A stretch of DNA of 20,282 nt from a virus. This document shows positions 1 to 6,765 of this stretch, in pieces (positions within the stretch are counted from its first letter, which is position 1; each line of letters starts with the position of its first letter). The position numbers were made by a program, and so were the translations under genes. Under the pieces are notes generated by a model. That model saw nothing but the letters and a program-made list of their open reading frames with translations. It was not told the DNA's origin and searched no databases. The DNA lies in IMG/VR virus record IMGVR_UViG_3300030104_001744, positions 1-20,282 of that record; one strand, given 5' to 3'.

Positions 1-343
1 CTAAATTCAACATAATCCAATTTAATAACTTACGTTGTTTATAAACTACACCACCTATGGTGATTTCGGACTTTCTTTCACAAATTATGTGTATGTTATA
101 AGATATACCATATATCTCTCCTGTACCACTCGCCCCGCCAAAGGTCATACTTTGACCCATCATCTGTTCTGTGAAACCAGAAGCAACTTGTTGAATTACT
201 ACAGCTGGAAACTTGACCTCCTCTGCTTCAGGGAACTCTCCGTAAAAGTGTATATCACTACCAGTTGCGGTAGCAGTGTTGATTTTATCACTTACACCCA
301 TCAGGATGGCTCTCTCTATTACATTTAGGAAGTCTTTTGCCAT
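1..343 (-). CDS. Tail terminator / tail-completion-like protein (3' end cut by window edge)
   Basis: An open frame begins at the ATG at 343-341 and runs through 114 codons to the left edge without a stop, so the C-terminus is missing. It starts MAKDFLNVIERAILMG and contains FPAVVIQQVASGF and, near the edge, GGVVYKQRKLLNWIML. An amphipathic N-terminal helix, then a beta strand around a conserved-looking 'FPAVVI', then alternating strands and a helix, resembles the small tail-terminator or tail-completion proteins that sit at the neck-tail joint of long-tailed phages. That function is inferred from fold pattern and position after the connector genes; no diagnostic motif is known to me. The start is one base after the TAA of the preceding small basic gene (TAATATG), which fits the coupling seen throughout the operon. 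The reading frame is sound; the function is moderate. Confidence 0.72.
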   Translation of the reverse strand, partial: MAKDFLNVIERAILMGVSDKINTATATGSDIHFYGEFPEAEEVKFPAVVIQQVASGFTEQMMGQSMTFGGASGTGEIYGISYNIHIICERKSEITIGGVVYKQRKLLNWIMLNL

Positions 344-344
344 A

Positions 345-641
345 TTACCACTTTACCTTGTTAGCCCAATAAGCGGCTGACATTTTACCTTTCTTTATAT
401 TTTTACCATGACGTGCTTTAAAACTCTTACGTCTTGCTTTTTGTCTTGCAGATTCTCCTTTCTTAGGCTTACCTGCTGTTTTTACTCCTTGTTGTCCAAA
501 TCTAATTAATTTAGTTTTACCACCTTCTTTAGCCACAACTACGTGTGACTTCTTAGGATGGTTAGGAGTTCTTTTTGGTTTATTATAAGCCGTTACTCCA
601 GCTCTTGTTAATTTAGCGTCTTTCTTTTTTCTCGGTGCCAT
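345..641 (-). CDS. Small basic protein of a marine-phage family (KLIRFGQ...KARRKSFKARH)
   Basis: 98 aa, with 32 Lys/Arg and only three acidic residues. The C-terminal half carries KTKLIRFGQQGVKTAG, then ARRKSFKARHGKNIKKGKMS and a final AAYWANKVKW. I recognise this pattern from small proteins encoded among the structural genes of many marine tailed phages; no function is established to my knowledge. The charge suggests nucleic-acid or capsid-interior binding, which is inference. The start codon directly follows the TAA of the 57-aa gene (TAAATG), and GAGGT lies upstream as a ribosome binding site. It is the last of five consecutive basic genes and the next gene starts one base after its stop. 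An overlapping out-of-frame ORF covering its start is rejected. Confidence 0.85.
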   Translation of the reverse strand: MAPRKKKDAKLTRAGVTAYNKPKRTPNHPKKSHVVVAKEGGKTKLIRFGQQGVKTAGKPKKGESARQKARRKSFKARHGKNIKKGKMSAAYWANKVKW

Positions 642-815
642 TTATTTACCTCGTTGGGTTCTTGCCTTAGCTTGTGCTTTTTTAGATAATTCACCATAAT
701 GAAATATTCTTTGAGAAGACTTAGTGTGGGTTTTACCAGAATGTATATGCCCATTAGGCATTTTGTGCACTCCACCTTTAAACACAGTTCCATCTTTCTT
801 ATAGTGTTTTCTCAT
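642..815 (-). CDS. 57-aa small basic protein (KDGTVFKGGVHKMPNGHIH family)
   Basis: Reading from the ATG at 815-813 gives a 57-aa protein beginning MRKHYKKDGTVFKGG, with HKMPNGHIHSGKTHT and FHYGELSKKAQAKA further on, and ending at the TAA at 644-642. I recognise the pattern 'KKDGTxxxGxxHKMPxGxxHxGxxHT...LFHxxDLSxxAxxKA' from short proteins found beside structural genes in marine phages; the role is unknown. It has 15 Lys/Arg and 6 His. Its ATG overlaps the preceding 16-codon ORF by one base (TAATG), and its stop abuts the next ATG (TAAATG), so it is tightly coupled on both sides. The family match and this junction geometry support it despite its length. Confidence 0.8.
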   Translation of the reverse strand: MRKHYKKDGTVFKGGVHKMPNGHIHSGKTHTKSSQRIFHYGELSKKAQAKARTQRGK

Positions 816-865
816 TAGTATTTCTTTTTCATGGTTTTCTTTTTCTTTTTAACTTTATATGCCAT
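815..865 (-). CDS. 16-aa lysine-rich micro-ORF
   Basis: The sequence reads MAYKVKKKKKTMKKKY followed by TAA: 9 of 16 residues are lysine. Its ATG shares a base with the stop of the 81-aa gene (TAATG at 867-863), and its own stop shares a base with the ATG of the 57-aa gene (TAATG at 817-813). The same one-base overlap occurs elsewhere between clearly real genes in this operon, so the ORF fits the coupling chain exactly. Without it, the 57-aa gene would be about 50 bases from the previous stop, the largest gap in this cluster. It may be an expressed DNA- or RNA-binding peptide, or a translational relay that brings ribosomes to the next start. No homolog is claimed. Confidence 0.5.
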   Translation of the reverse strand: MAYKVKKKKKTMKKKY

Positions 866-1110
866 TACTTCGCCCTCCTTACTGCTTTTTTTACCTTTTT
901 AGAGTATTTAGCTCGACTTCCAACTCCACCAGCTTTGCGTTTTTTACGATTTGCTGCTGCTTTTTGACTTGGTGTCATTTTTGCTCTGACACTCTTGGGT
1001 AGGTAACGACCTCTTTGTGATTTAGGTTTCTTGGCATCTTTTTTGGTAATGTAACCCCATTCTTGTTTACCCCATTTCTTTAGGGACTTTTGGGATTTCT
1101 TAAGTGCCAT
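865..1110 (-). CDS. Small basic protein, C-terminal module of a DUF5872-like protein
   Basis: 81 aa with 31 Lys/Arg and two acidic residues. It contains KSQKSLKKWGKQEWGY, then RGRYLPKSVRAKMTPSQKAAANRKK. I recognise 'KSxxSLxKWxxQxW...RYLPxxAxxxLxxxExAAxxRKK' as the second half of a protein family (DUF5872-like) in marine phages, some cellular genomes and large eukaryotic viruses. In the examples I recall, the first half is the module carried here by the upstream 61-aa gene. Its ATG overlaps the stop of that gene by one base (TAATG). Function is unknown; the composition fits nucleic-acid binding. Confidence 0.82.
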   Translation of the reverse strand: MALKKSQKSLKKWGKQEWGYITKKDAKKPKSQRGRYLPKSVRAKMTPSQKAAANRKKRKAGGVGSRAKYSKKVKKAVRRAK

Positions 1111-1295
1111 TAACGATACCCTCCACCTTTAGCTTTGTATTGTTTAGCTAGCATCTGTGCTTTACGAGCAGACCATTGTCCGGGTGCTCCACCTTTGCTA
1201 CCTGCTTTAATTCTTCTGAATAATCTCTTTCTCATTGTTGGCTTGGTGTAATTACCAGCTTCATTAACTCTTGATTTACTTTTCTTTTTAACCAT
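1110..1295 (-). CDS. Small basic protein, N-terminal module of a DUF5872-like protein
   Basis: 61 aa with 19 Lys/Arg and one Glu. The core is YTKPTMRKRLFRRIKAGSKG, then GAPGQWSARKAQMLAKQYKA and a terminal GGGYR. The 'KAGSKGGxPGQWSARKAQxLAxxYKxxGGGY' signature is one I recognise as the first module of DUF5872-like proteins, where it normally continues in the same chain into the KWxxQxW/RYLP module. Here the chain stops after GGGYR, and the second module is the next gene, in another frame and joined by TAATG. The start overlaps the end of the 327-aa gene by 8 bases (ATGGTTAA), a junction type used four times in this window. Function is unknown. Confidence 0.82.
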   Translation of the reverse strand: MVKKKSKSRVNEAGNYTKPTMRKRLFRRIKAGSKGGAPGQWSARKAQMLAKQYKAKGGGYR

Positions 1296-2271
1296 ATGCT
1301 CTTCTCCTTGAGGCTCTATCTCCTCTTACTCTAACTGCTGATATCTGCATATACTCGTCTCTATAGTCTTTAATAGACTCTATGCACCACTCAGCTTCTT
1401 TATATAGATATATATCTTTAAGCTCTACTGAGGCAGAGCTCGATAAAGTAATTATAAGGGAGCTTAATTCATTGCTACTATCTCCATAGAGCTTATCTAA
1501 GTCGAGTATTGTATTATCAGTGGCAGCTGTAAAAGCTGTCCTAGTACCATCCTTGTATATAGAGGTTGTATCTCCCACGGCTATATCTCTAAGTGGGACA
1601 TCTATCGTAATATAAGCACTGCTTGATAGAGCCAAAGAACCGCTCCATTTAAGACTTCTACTACCTCCATCATTACCATTAAGTGTTATAGCTGTAAGCG
1701 TGCCTGACGATTTTATTTTAAACTGTAATCTATCTATTTGATAACCTGCTGTTGCATCTGCAAAGGTTTTTAAAGTGTGAGAAGATGCTGCTGTTCCAGT
1801 AAAAGCGTCATCTTTGTATAATATCTTTTCTACGTCGTATAATTTATCATAACTTTCTAATTCAGCAAAAGCTGCTGTTTCTCCAAAATTATCTAGATTT
1901 TGTATATAATCTGATGAGGGTGCATAAAATGTGCATTCTCCGCTAATCCTATGGCCAGTTTTCTCTAGCCTACCCTTTCTACTAGTGATTGGACTTTGGA
2001 GCATTGAAAGGCCCGGAAGGACTATTTCTGGGCTTGCTGCGTGATATGCTACATCATCTGTTGCTGCTGCTGCGGCTGAACTACTTTTTTCGTATCCAAA
2101 ACTGACTGCTGGACCAGCTAAATCAGAACCACCAACTTTGGTCGTTTTTATGTCTTTTTGTTTAATTTCATCTCTAACAAAAGTTAAATCTCTTACCTGA
2201 CTTGAGCGGTGACGCAAATGTCTTAACATCTTAGGCATATTTATTGAGCCTGTGTTCACCGCACTAACCAT
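1288..2271 (-). CDS. Structural protein of unknown function in the neck region (327 aa)
   Basis: I do not recognise the family. The N-terminus (about residues 1-60) is basic and then polar. Residues about 65-72 are Ser/Ala-rich. A segment near 100-150 reads RLEKTGHRISGECTFYAPSS and then an aromatic, acidic stretch. Residues about 170-290 alternate short hydrophobic strands with Ser/Thr/Gly turns, as in beta-sandwich virion or carbohydrate-binding domains. The C-terminus is basic (DRASRRRAYG). It lies between the connector-like gene, with one base between stop and start (TAATATG), and the cluster of basic proteins, and is followed by the tail-completion candidate. A neck, head-closure or collar role is therefore reasonable by position. 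At 327 aa it is far longer than usual head-closure proteins. Confidence 0.85.
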   Translation of the reverse strand: MVSAVNTGSINMPKMLRHLRHRSSQVRDLTFVRDEIKQKDIKTTKVGGSDLAGPAVSFGYEKSSSAAAAATDDVAYHAASPEIVLPGLSMLQSPITSRKGRLEKTGHRISGECTFYAPSSDYIQNLDNFGETAAFAELESYDKLYDVEKILYKDDAFTGTAASSHTLKTFADATAGYQIDRLQFKIKSSGTLTAITLNGNDGGSRSLKWSGSLALSSSAYITIDVPLRDIAVGDTTSIYKDGTRTAFTAATDNTILDLDKLYGDSSNELSSLIITLSSSASVELKDIYLYKEAEWCIESIKDYRDEYMQISAVRVRGDRASRRRAYG

Positions 2272-2272
2272 A

Positions 2273-2737
2273 TTACATTCCTCGTGGTTTCTGTCTTACG
2301 TTCAGTGTTGAGTCACTACCGTCGATGTTTTTCTTCCAATCTACATCACCAGTAGCTGCATTAGCATTATAGGTACTTGTTTTTATACTTAGTGCCTGTT
2401 TTGCTATAATTGCTTCATTAGCTAATTCTAAATATTTGTTAAATGGTTCATCATCGACATACTGTACAAATATATCTCCTATCCTTAATTGTTCTATACC
2501 CATACCATTTTGAGCTATACTTCCTAGATAACAGCTATAATACATAACTGCATTATCATAAGCTGCATCTGAACTTGTAACATCATAAGTAAGGCCAGTT
2601 TGTTCTGTAAACCATTCACTGGCAATGCTTATGACTAAATCTAAGTCTGTATCATCTATCTCTTCAGCTTTTATACCACTAATAAAACGAATTCTACTAC
2701 GTAGTCCTGCTAAATCTGTTATACTTGTTATTGCCAT
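2273..2737 (-). CDS. Head-tail connector / adaptor protein (HK97 gp6-like)
   Basis: 154 aa. The first 100 residues look like a phage head-tail adaptor: LRSRIRFISGIKAEEIDDTD followed by LDLVISIASEWFTEQTGLTY and YDNAVMYYSCYLGSIAQNG. In HK97 gp6/SPP1 gp15-like adaptors, a helix of this type with an acidic turn is followed by a long helix and a hydrophobic 'A...YY..Y' helix. Such adaptors dock as a ring on the portal and form the base of the neck. The C-terminal third (about 105-154) is polar and probably extended. Its ATG follows the TAA of the 69-aa gene directly (TAAATG). The assignment rests on pattern and gene order, not on a catalytic motif. Confidence 0.72.
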   Translation of the reverse strand: MAITSITDLAGLRSRIRFISGIKAEEIDDTDLDLVISIASEWFTEQTGLTYDVTSSDAAYDNAVMYYSCYLGSIAQNGMGIEQLRIGDIFVQYVDDEPFNKYLELANEAIIAKQALSIKTSTYNANAATGDVDWKKNIDGSDSTLNVRQKPRGM

Positions 2738-2947
2738 TTACATCATCCCCATTGCACCTGCTCCACCAGCAGCTGTAACTAATACAGCTAACCATCTTTG
2801 AAGTGATGACTTTATATCGTTCTCCCACATTTCGTGGTGTGTTAAGTGATTCGTGAAAAGAGTTTCGAACTTATCCATTCTATTATAAATAGTTTTTATC
2901 CTTTCATCCATTCGAATTAATAGTTCTTCTCTTTCCCATTCGTCCAT
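2738..2947 (-). CDS. Small coiled-coil protein with C-terminal membrane segment (XhlA-like)
   Basis: 69 aa. Residues 1-40 are a charged heptad-like helix (ELLIRMDERIKTIYNRMDKF), and residues about 50-69 are hydrophobic and small (WLAVLVTAAGGAGAMGMM), a likely membrane anchor. This architecture matches the XhlA-type or holin-associated small phage proteins, which have a cytoplasmic coiled coil and one C-terminal transmembrane helix. In an archaeal virus it could be a lysis accessory or a virion-assembly membrane protein; the sequence cannot distinguish these. Its start overlaps the preceding stop by one base (TAATG), and its stop abuts the connector ATG. Confidence 0.75.
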   Translation of the reverse strand: MDEWEREELLIRMDERIKTIYNRMDKFETLFTNHLTHHEMWENDIKSSLQRWLAVLVTAAGGAGAMGMM

Positions 2948-3138
2948 TAATAATTATCCTCCACATATTTTTTAATTAGTGGTTCTGTTACAGCTAAAAA
3001 CATAAGGTGATTTCCTAAAGATGCTTCAATGTTATTAGTTATAGAATCATTGTCTGTAATTAATGTTGATAAAGCTGACTCCACAGAAGTTTTTTGTTCT
3101 GCGAGTTTATCTAACATTTGTTGTTTTGTTATTGCCAT
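2947..3138 (-). CDS. Small helical protein of unknown function (63 aa)
   Basis: The 63-aa product (MAITKQQMLDKLAEQKTSVE...) is predicted to be mostly amphipathic helix, with a hydrophobic patch around LGNHLMFLAVTEPLIKKYVE. No membrane helix, cysteines or known motif are visible. A strong Shine-Dalgarno (AAGGAG) begins right at the stop of the large fibre gene and lies about 9 bases before the ATG. The gene is translationally linked to the next by TAATG. A small virion or assembly factor is a guess from context only. Confidence 0.75.
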   Translation of the reverse strand: MAITKQQMLDKLAEQKTSVESALSTLITDNDSITNNIEASLGNHLMFLAVTEPLIKKYVEDNY

Positions 3139-3150
3139 ATTTTATTCTCC

Positions 3151-6100
3151 TTAAGCTGCGCTATCATCCGTTAAAACTCCACATATAAACGTCATAATTC
3201 TCACTGTTGTAGCTAATTCATATTGGCCAAAAAATGGCATATTCAGTTGTGCACTCTGTACATAACCTATTGTTGTTGGTGAAGAAGCTGAACCCAAACC
3301 ATTACTACCGTCTGCGTTGATACCGTCAGTATAAACTGTACCATCAAAATACGCATCTTTAAATTGTAATGAACTAGTACCTAAGTCTACATCATCGTCT
3401 GTTACAGGTTTTATCCTTCCATCATCAAAAATAACCTGTCCTACACCAGCAGCTGCGAATCCTAATTCATCATTAGTACCAGTGTCAAAAAAACCTGTAT
3501 TTGTGTCACTGTTCAATGCTAAACCGGGAGAACCAGCACTTCCATCAGCAAATCTAATAGTATCTCCAGCAGAATAACCGCCTCCGCCGCCGCCGCCAGA
3601 GTCATTATCATCTGCCCAAGATAAAGTTCCGCTACCATTAGTTTTTAATACTTGGTTTGCGCTACCATCTGCGGTTGGAAAAGTAAAAGCGTCATTAAAT
3701 TTAATTGCTCCAGAACTATTTATCTGTAATCTCTGACTTCCACCAGTAAAAATTCGAATATTATCATCTGCGTTAGCAATGAGATAAGTATCGGAATCGT
3801 CGTCTAAAATAAGTTTATCTCCAACAGTTACATTTAAATCTACCCCATTACCAAGAGTTATAACATCATTACCCTCGTCTAACTTAAGTAGATTAACTCC
3901 TCCTACATATATATCTAAAACATCAGCAGAGGTTTCTGCTATATAAGTGTGGTCATTACCATCATTGTCAAATATAATTTTCTTTGTAGCATCAAGATAA
4001 ACATGACCACTCATGAAAAGGTCATCAGATATGTCTACACCATTAGGTGCATTAACTTTGAATTTTTGATTGGTTCTATCTAACTGTAACATATCTGTAT
4101 CTGTAGCTACACCAATATAACCATTATCAGGTATAACTATGTTTCCACCAGTAGTCATTAGTCCACCACCAGAGTATGTTCCTGCAACTGTCAATGCACC
4201 ATCAGCTAAAGTAAGTAAGTCTGTATCAGAGGTGTGACCTATCGTAGTTCCATTGATATTTATATTATCTATAACGGCTTGAGTTATTGCACTATTCGTA
4301 CCTAACGTAGCTCCGTCTATAGAGCCTCCATTAATATCTGCCGTGTCTGCAACTAAACTATCTATATTAGCTGTACCATCTATGTATAAATCTTTGAATT
4401 CTAATGAACTAGTACCTAAGTCTATGTCATTGTCTGTTACAGGTTTTATAGCACCATCATCTAAAATAATTTGACCAGTTCCTCCAGCAGAAAAACCTAA
4501 TTCATCTGCTGTGCCTGTGTCATAGAAACCTGTATTTGTGTCAGAGTTTAATGATAAACCGGGAGTGCCAGCACTTCCATCGGCAAATTTAATTGTGTCA
4601 CCATCACCATAACCGCTTCCTCCAGATATAGACGCCCAAGTTAGTTTACCTGTATTTCCAGATTGATAAGTCAAAGCATATCCATTAGTACCTGAGTTAG
4701 ATATTTGTAATCTAGCTTCATCGACTGCATCATCTGCTATCATTGCTTGTTCAACAGCATCTGTAGCAATAGTTGTAGCGTTCCCACTAGATGTTACGTC
4801 ACCTGTTAAATTTGCATTAGTTGTAACTGTGGCTGCATTACCGTCGATAGAACCTGAAATTGTGTTACTAAAAGTTTTAGTCCCAGAAAAGGTTTGTGTA
4901 CCTGATAAATGTGCAGTATCTGAATCTAAATAAGCAGAAGCTATTGCAGTTCCTTGCCATACTCCAGTTCCTATTGTTCCTACAGTTGCTAATGAAGATG
5001 CTGATGTTACACTGTTTAAAGTGTCTAAATTAGATTCCATAGAAGATTCAATAGTAGCTGCTGTTGTTGCATCTAAAGCATCAACATTCGATAATGTCAT
5101 TGTTCCTGAACTATCAGAAAGAATAGCTGTACCATTAACTTTATAAGCATGACTTGCTGCTATATCCATATGTCCAGTAATAGATAAATCTCCATCACTT
5201 TCTAGAACGAAATCGCTAGTACCTACACTACTAGTACTATTTATTTCAAATTTATCACTATCAGAATCATCAATTCCTATACTCCATTTAGTAGAACCTC
5301 CTATAGCAAATTGAAATAAAGGGTCTCCACTAGATTTATTCATGTATAATGTTCCGCCACTAAATGTTAGGTTTGATTCTGCTTGAATTGCAGAGGTTCC
5401 ATTACCTGTTAATATGGCGTTAGATGTTAAAGAAGTAGCTCCTGTACCACCTTGGTCAACTGCTACGGTAGTTCCTTCCCATGTTCCCGTTGCAATGGTT
5501 CCAAGTGTAACTATATTACTACTTCCTGTAAATCCTTGGTATAATCCGTTAACATTCACACCTCTAGTAGTTGAAGTGCCAGTATCTACTTCTGATGTAG
5601 ATGCGAATTCTACTAAACCTTTTTGAGATGTGGTTGCATCTGCGGGAGGTGAATAAGTAAATACTCCTGTACTATTGTTGTATGCTAAACCACCATCACC
5701 CGAAGCGCTTCCTTCTGAACCTACACTTAGGGCACTTAAAGTAAGTGCACCTATATCAGAAGCAACATCAGAACCTTCCCTATACTTAATTACTCCACTA
5801 TCAGAAACAAGAAATTTATCAGTATCTGAACTAGCTTCCGCAATTGAAGAAAGTGTTACAGCCCCTCCAGATGATATAGCTATTGCATCTGTATCTGATG
5901 CACTGCCTATGTTACCAGCATCAGGTATGACAATACTGCCACCAGTAGTCATTAGTCCACCACCGGTGTACGTTCCTGCGGCAGTTACGTTTGCACCACT
6001 AAAAGTAAGAGCTGTTGTTGTTCCAGATTCAATAATTAAATTTCCTGAAGTATTTTTAAAACTACCAAAATCTGTTCCATTATCTTTTAAGAATATATCG

Positions 6101-6690
6101 GTACCATTACAATCTAATATAATATCCCCATCAGAATCAAGTGTTAAATCAGCACTAGTACCAGAAACAAGTTTCATTGCACCATGGGAGGTTATAGTAC
6201 TCTCAGAAAGTGAGAGACCAAATGTAAATCTATTATAATTACTTGCATTTGTACCATTACGCATATAGACTTCCGCACCATGTGCATCTAAAATTATGTC
6301 ACCTGCTTCAGCATCAATAGTCAAATCGCCACTACTCTTGGAAATTGCGCTGTCTATATCTAATGCAAATGTAAGTGTAGTTACATCACCAGAAGTGGCT
6401 TGGGTTACTCCCATGTTAGTTCCATCTTTGAAGTATAGATTACCTCCTATTGGTACTCCTGATTGTCCTGTGCCATTATCTGCTTTAGTTCCTATACCAA
6501 AGGCTCTGGCTACTGTAGTTCCATCAGGGGTAGTACCATCACCAACATCTTCTCCATAATAAAGTTTACCACTGGCTGCTGCTGTAGTTGCAGCTGCTAC
6601 TTGTTTAACACCTAATTCACCACCAGCCAGCGATGTCGCTGCTGGTTCTGAACCATCTATTCTGTTTTTTACTTTAATTACATTTGCCAT
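3151..6690 (-). CDS. Large fibre-like structural protein with internal duplications (1179 aa)
   Basis: Starts MANVIKVKNRIDGSEPA followed by LAGGELGVKQ...GKLYYGED, the 'I+..+...G.P..L..GElavn...gkLy.G' head module common at the N-terminus of phage fibre and receptor-binding proteins. The rest is Ser/Thr/Gly/Asp-rich short beta repeats such as SGDLTIDAEAGDIILDA, typical of trimeric fibre shafts. There is no membrane segment. Two duplicated blocks are visible: a block of about 80 residues around DGSAGTPGLSLNSDTNTGF, repeated near the C-terminus, and a shorter block around TGGGLMTTGG. A run of seven glycines precedes the last repeat. The final 35 residues have a different composition (PFFGQYELATTVRIMTFICG) and may form the tip or a trimerisation cap. 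It is the third and largest of three fibre-like genes between the capsid and connector genes. RBS AGGA lies about 10 bases upstream. Confidence 0.88.
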   Translation of the reverse strand: MANVIKVKNRIDGSEPAATSLAGGELGVKQVAAATTAAASGKLYYGEDVGDGTTPDGTTVARAFGIGTKADNGTGQSGVPIGGNLYFKDGTNMGVTQATSGDVTTLTFALDIDSAISKSSGDLTIDAEAGDIILDAHGAEVYMRNGTNASNYNRFTFGLSLSESTITSHGAMKLVSGTSADLTLDSDGDIILDCNGTDIFLKDNGTDFGSFKNTSGNLIIESGTTTALTFSGANVTAAGTYTGGGLMTTGGSIVIPDAGNIGSASDTDAIAISSGGAVTLSSIAEASSDTDKFLVSDSGVIKYREGSDVASDIGALTLSALSVGSEGSASGDGGLAYNNSTGVFTYSPPADATTSQKGLVEFASTSEVDTGTSTTRGVNVNGLYQGFTGSSNIVTLGTIATGTWEGTTVAVDQGGTGATSLTSNAILTGNGTSAIQAESNLTFSGGTLYMNKSSGDPLFQFAIGGSTKWSIGIDDSDSDKFEINSTSSVGTSDFVLESDGDLSITGHMDIAASHAYKVNGTAILSDSSGTMTLSNVDALDATTAATIESSMESNLDTLNSVTSASSLATVGTIGTGVWQGTAIASAYLDSDTAHLSGTQTFSGTKTFSNTISGSIDGNAATVTTNANLTGDVTSSGNATTIATDAVEQAMIADDAVDEARLQISNSGTNGYALTYQSGNTGKLTWASISGGSGYGDGDTIKFADGSAGTPGLSLNSDTNTGFYDTGTADELGFSAGGTGQIILDDGAIKPVTDNDIDLGTSSLEFKDLYIDGTANIDSLVADTADINGGSIDGATLGTNSAITQAVIDNININGTTIGHTSDTDLLTLADGALTVAGTYSGGGLMTTGGNIVIPDNGYIGVATDTDMLQLDRTNQKFKVNAPNGVDISDDLFMSGHVYLDATKKIIFDNDGNDHTYIAETSADVLDIYVGGVNLLKLDEGNDVITLGNGVDLNVTVGDKLILDDDSDTYLIANADDNIRIFTGGSQRLQINSSGAIKFNDAFTFPTADGSANQVLKTNGSGTLSWADDNDSGGGGGGGYSAGDTIRFADGSAGSPGLALNSDTNTGFFDTGTNDELGFAAAGVGQVIFDDGRIKPVTDDDVDLGTSSLQFKDAYFDGTVYTDGINADGSNGLGSASSPTTIGYVQSAQLNMPFFGQYELATTVRIMTFICGVLTDDSAA
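3336..3580 (-). repeat. Intragenic repeat, C-terminal copy (pair with 4371-4615)
   Basis: About 245 bp repeated at an exact offset of 1035 bp inside the 1179-aa fibre gene. It encodes a domain with IRFADGSAGSPGLALNSDTN, GFFDTG, then RIKPVTDDDVDLGTSSLQFK. The DNA has diverged mainly at third codon positions while the protein is kept, suggesting an old duplication held by selection. Confidence 0.9.
4130..4200 (-). repeat. Intragenic repeat, C-terminal copy (pair with 5923-5997)
   Basis: About 70 bp encoding TVAGTYSGGGLMTTGGNIVI, nearly matched by TAAGTYTGGGLMTTGGSIVI at 5923-5997 in the same fibre gene. A run around the TGGGLMTTGG codons is almost identical at DNA level. Confidence 0.85.
4371..4615 (-). 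repeat. Intragenic repeat, upstream copy (pair with 3336-3580)
   Basis: Partner of the copy at 3336-3580, encoding IKFADGSAGTPGLSLNSDTN, GFYDTG, then AIKPVTDNDIDLGTSSLEFK. It lies in the middle of the protein and is followed by more shaft sequence, whereas the other copy leads into the C-terminal tip. Confidence 0.9.
5923..5997 (-). repeat. Intragenic repeat, upstream copy (pair with 4130-4200)
   Basis: Upstream copy of the TGGGLMTTGG block in the 1179-aa fibre gene. In both copies it is followed by IVIPDxGxIGxAxDTD, so the duplicated unit reaches somewhat further in protein than in clear DNA identity. Confidence 0.85.
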
Positions 6691-6741
6691 GTTTTTTTAT
6701 CCTGCGTTTACTTTAAATAAGCAATCATAGCAATCGCTCCT

Positions 6742-6753
6742 GCTATTTAAAGG
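6742..6753 (-). promoter_or_regulatory. Possible weak TATA element before the 1179-aa fibre gene
   Basis: In the 75-base gap between two fibre genes, the minus strand reads CCTTTAAATAGC, an archaeal TATA-like element, about 50 bases before the ATG at 6690. It lacks the AAGCTTTATATA core of the four clear promoters here. A short leader with AGGA near the ATG would fit. Low certainty. Confidence 0.3.
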
Positions 6754-6765
6754 TTTTGTTCAGCT

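Noticed and set aside
608-793. 61-codon minus-strand frame overlapping two small basic genes
   Set aside because: It runs out of frame through the 57-aa and 98-aa genes, which match known phage families and have better junctions.
5675-6238. Long plus-strand open frame (187 codons) and others at 5414-5626, 6296-6559, 7892-8233 and 8258-8593
   Set aside because: They lie opposite the repetitive Ser/Thr/Gly-rich fibre genes, whose codons rarely create stops on the other strand. Their Pro/Val/Ser composition mirrors the fibre repeats, and no ribosome sites or promoters face that way.
6708-6728. Six-codon ORF (MIAYLK) with AGGAG upstream, between the two large fibre genes
   Set aside because: Too short to support, no junction with the next gene and no promoter at a fitting distance. 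It may be part of a short leader.
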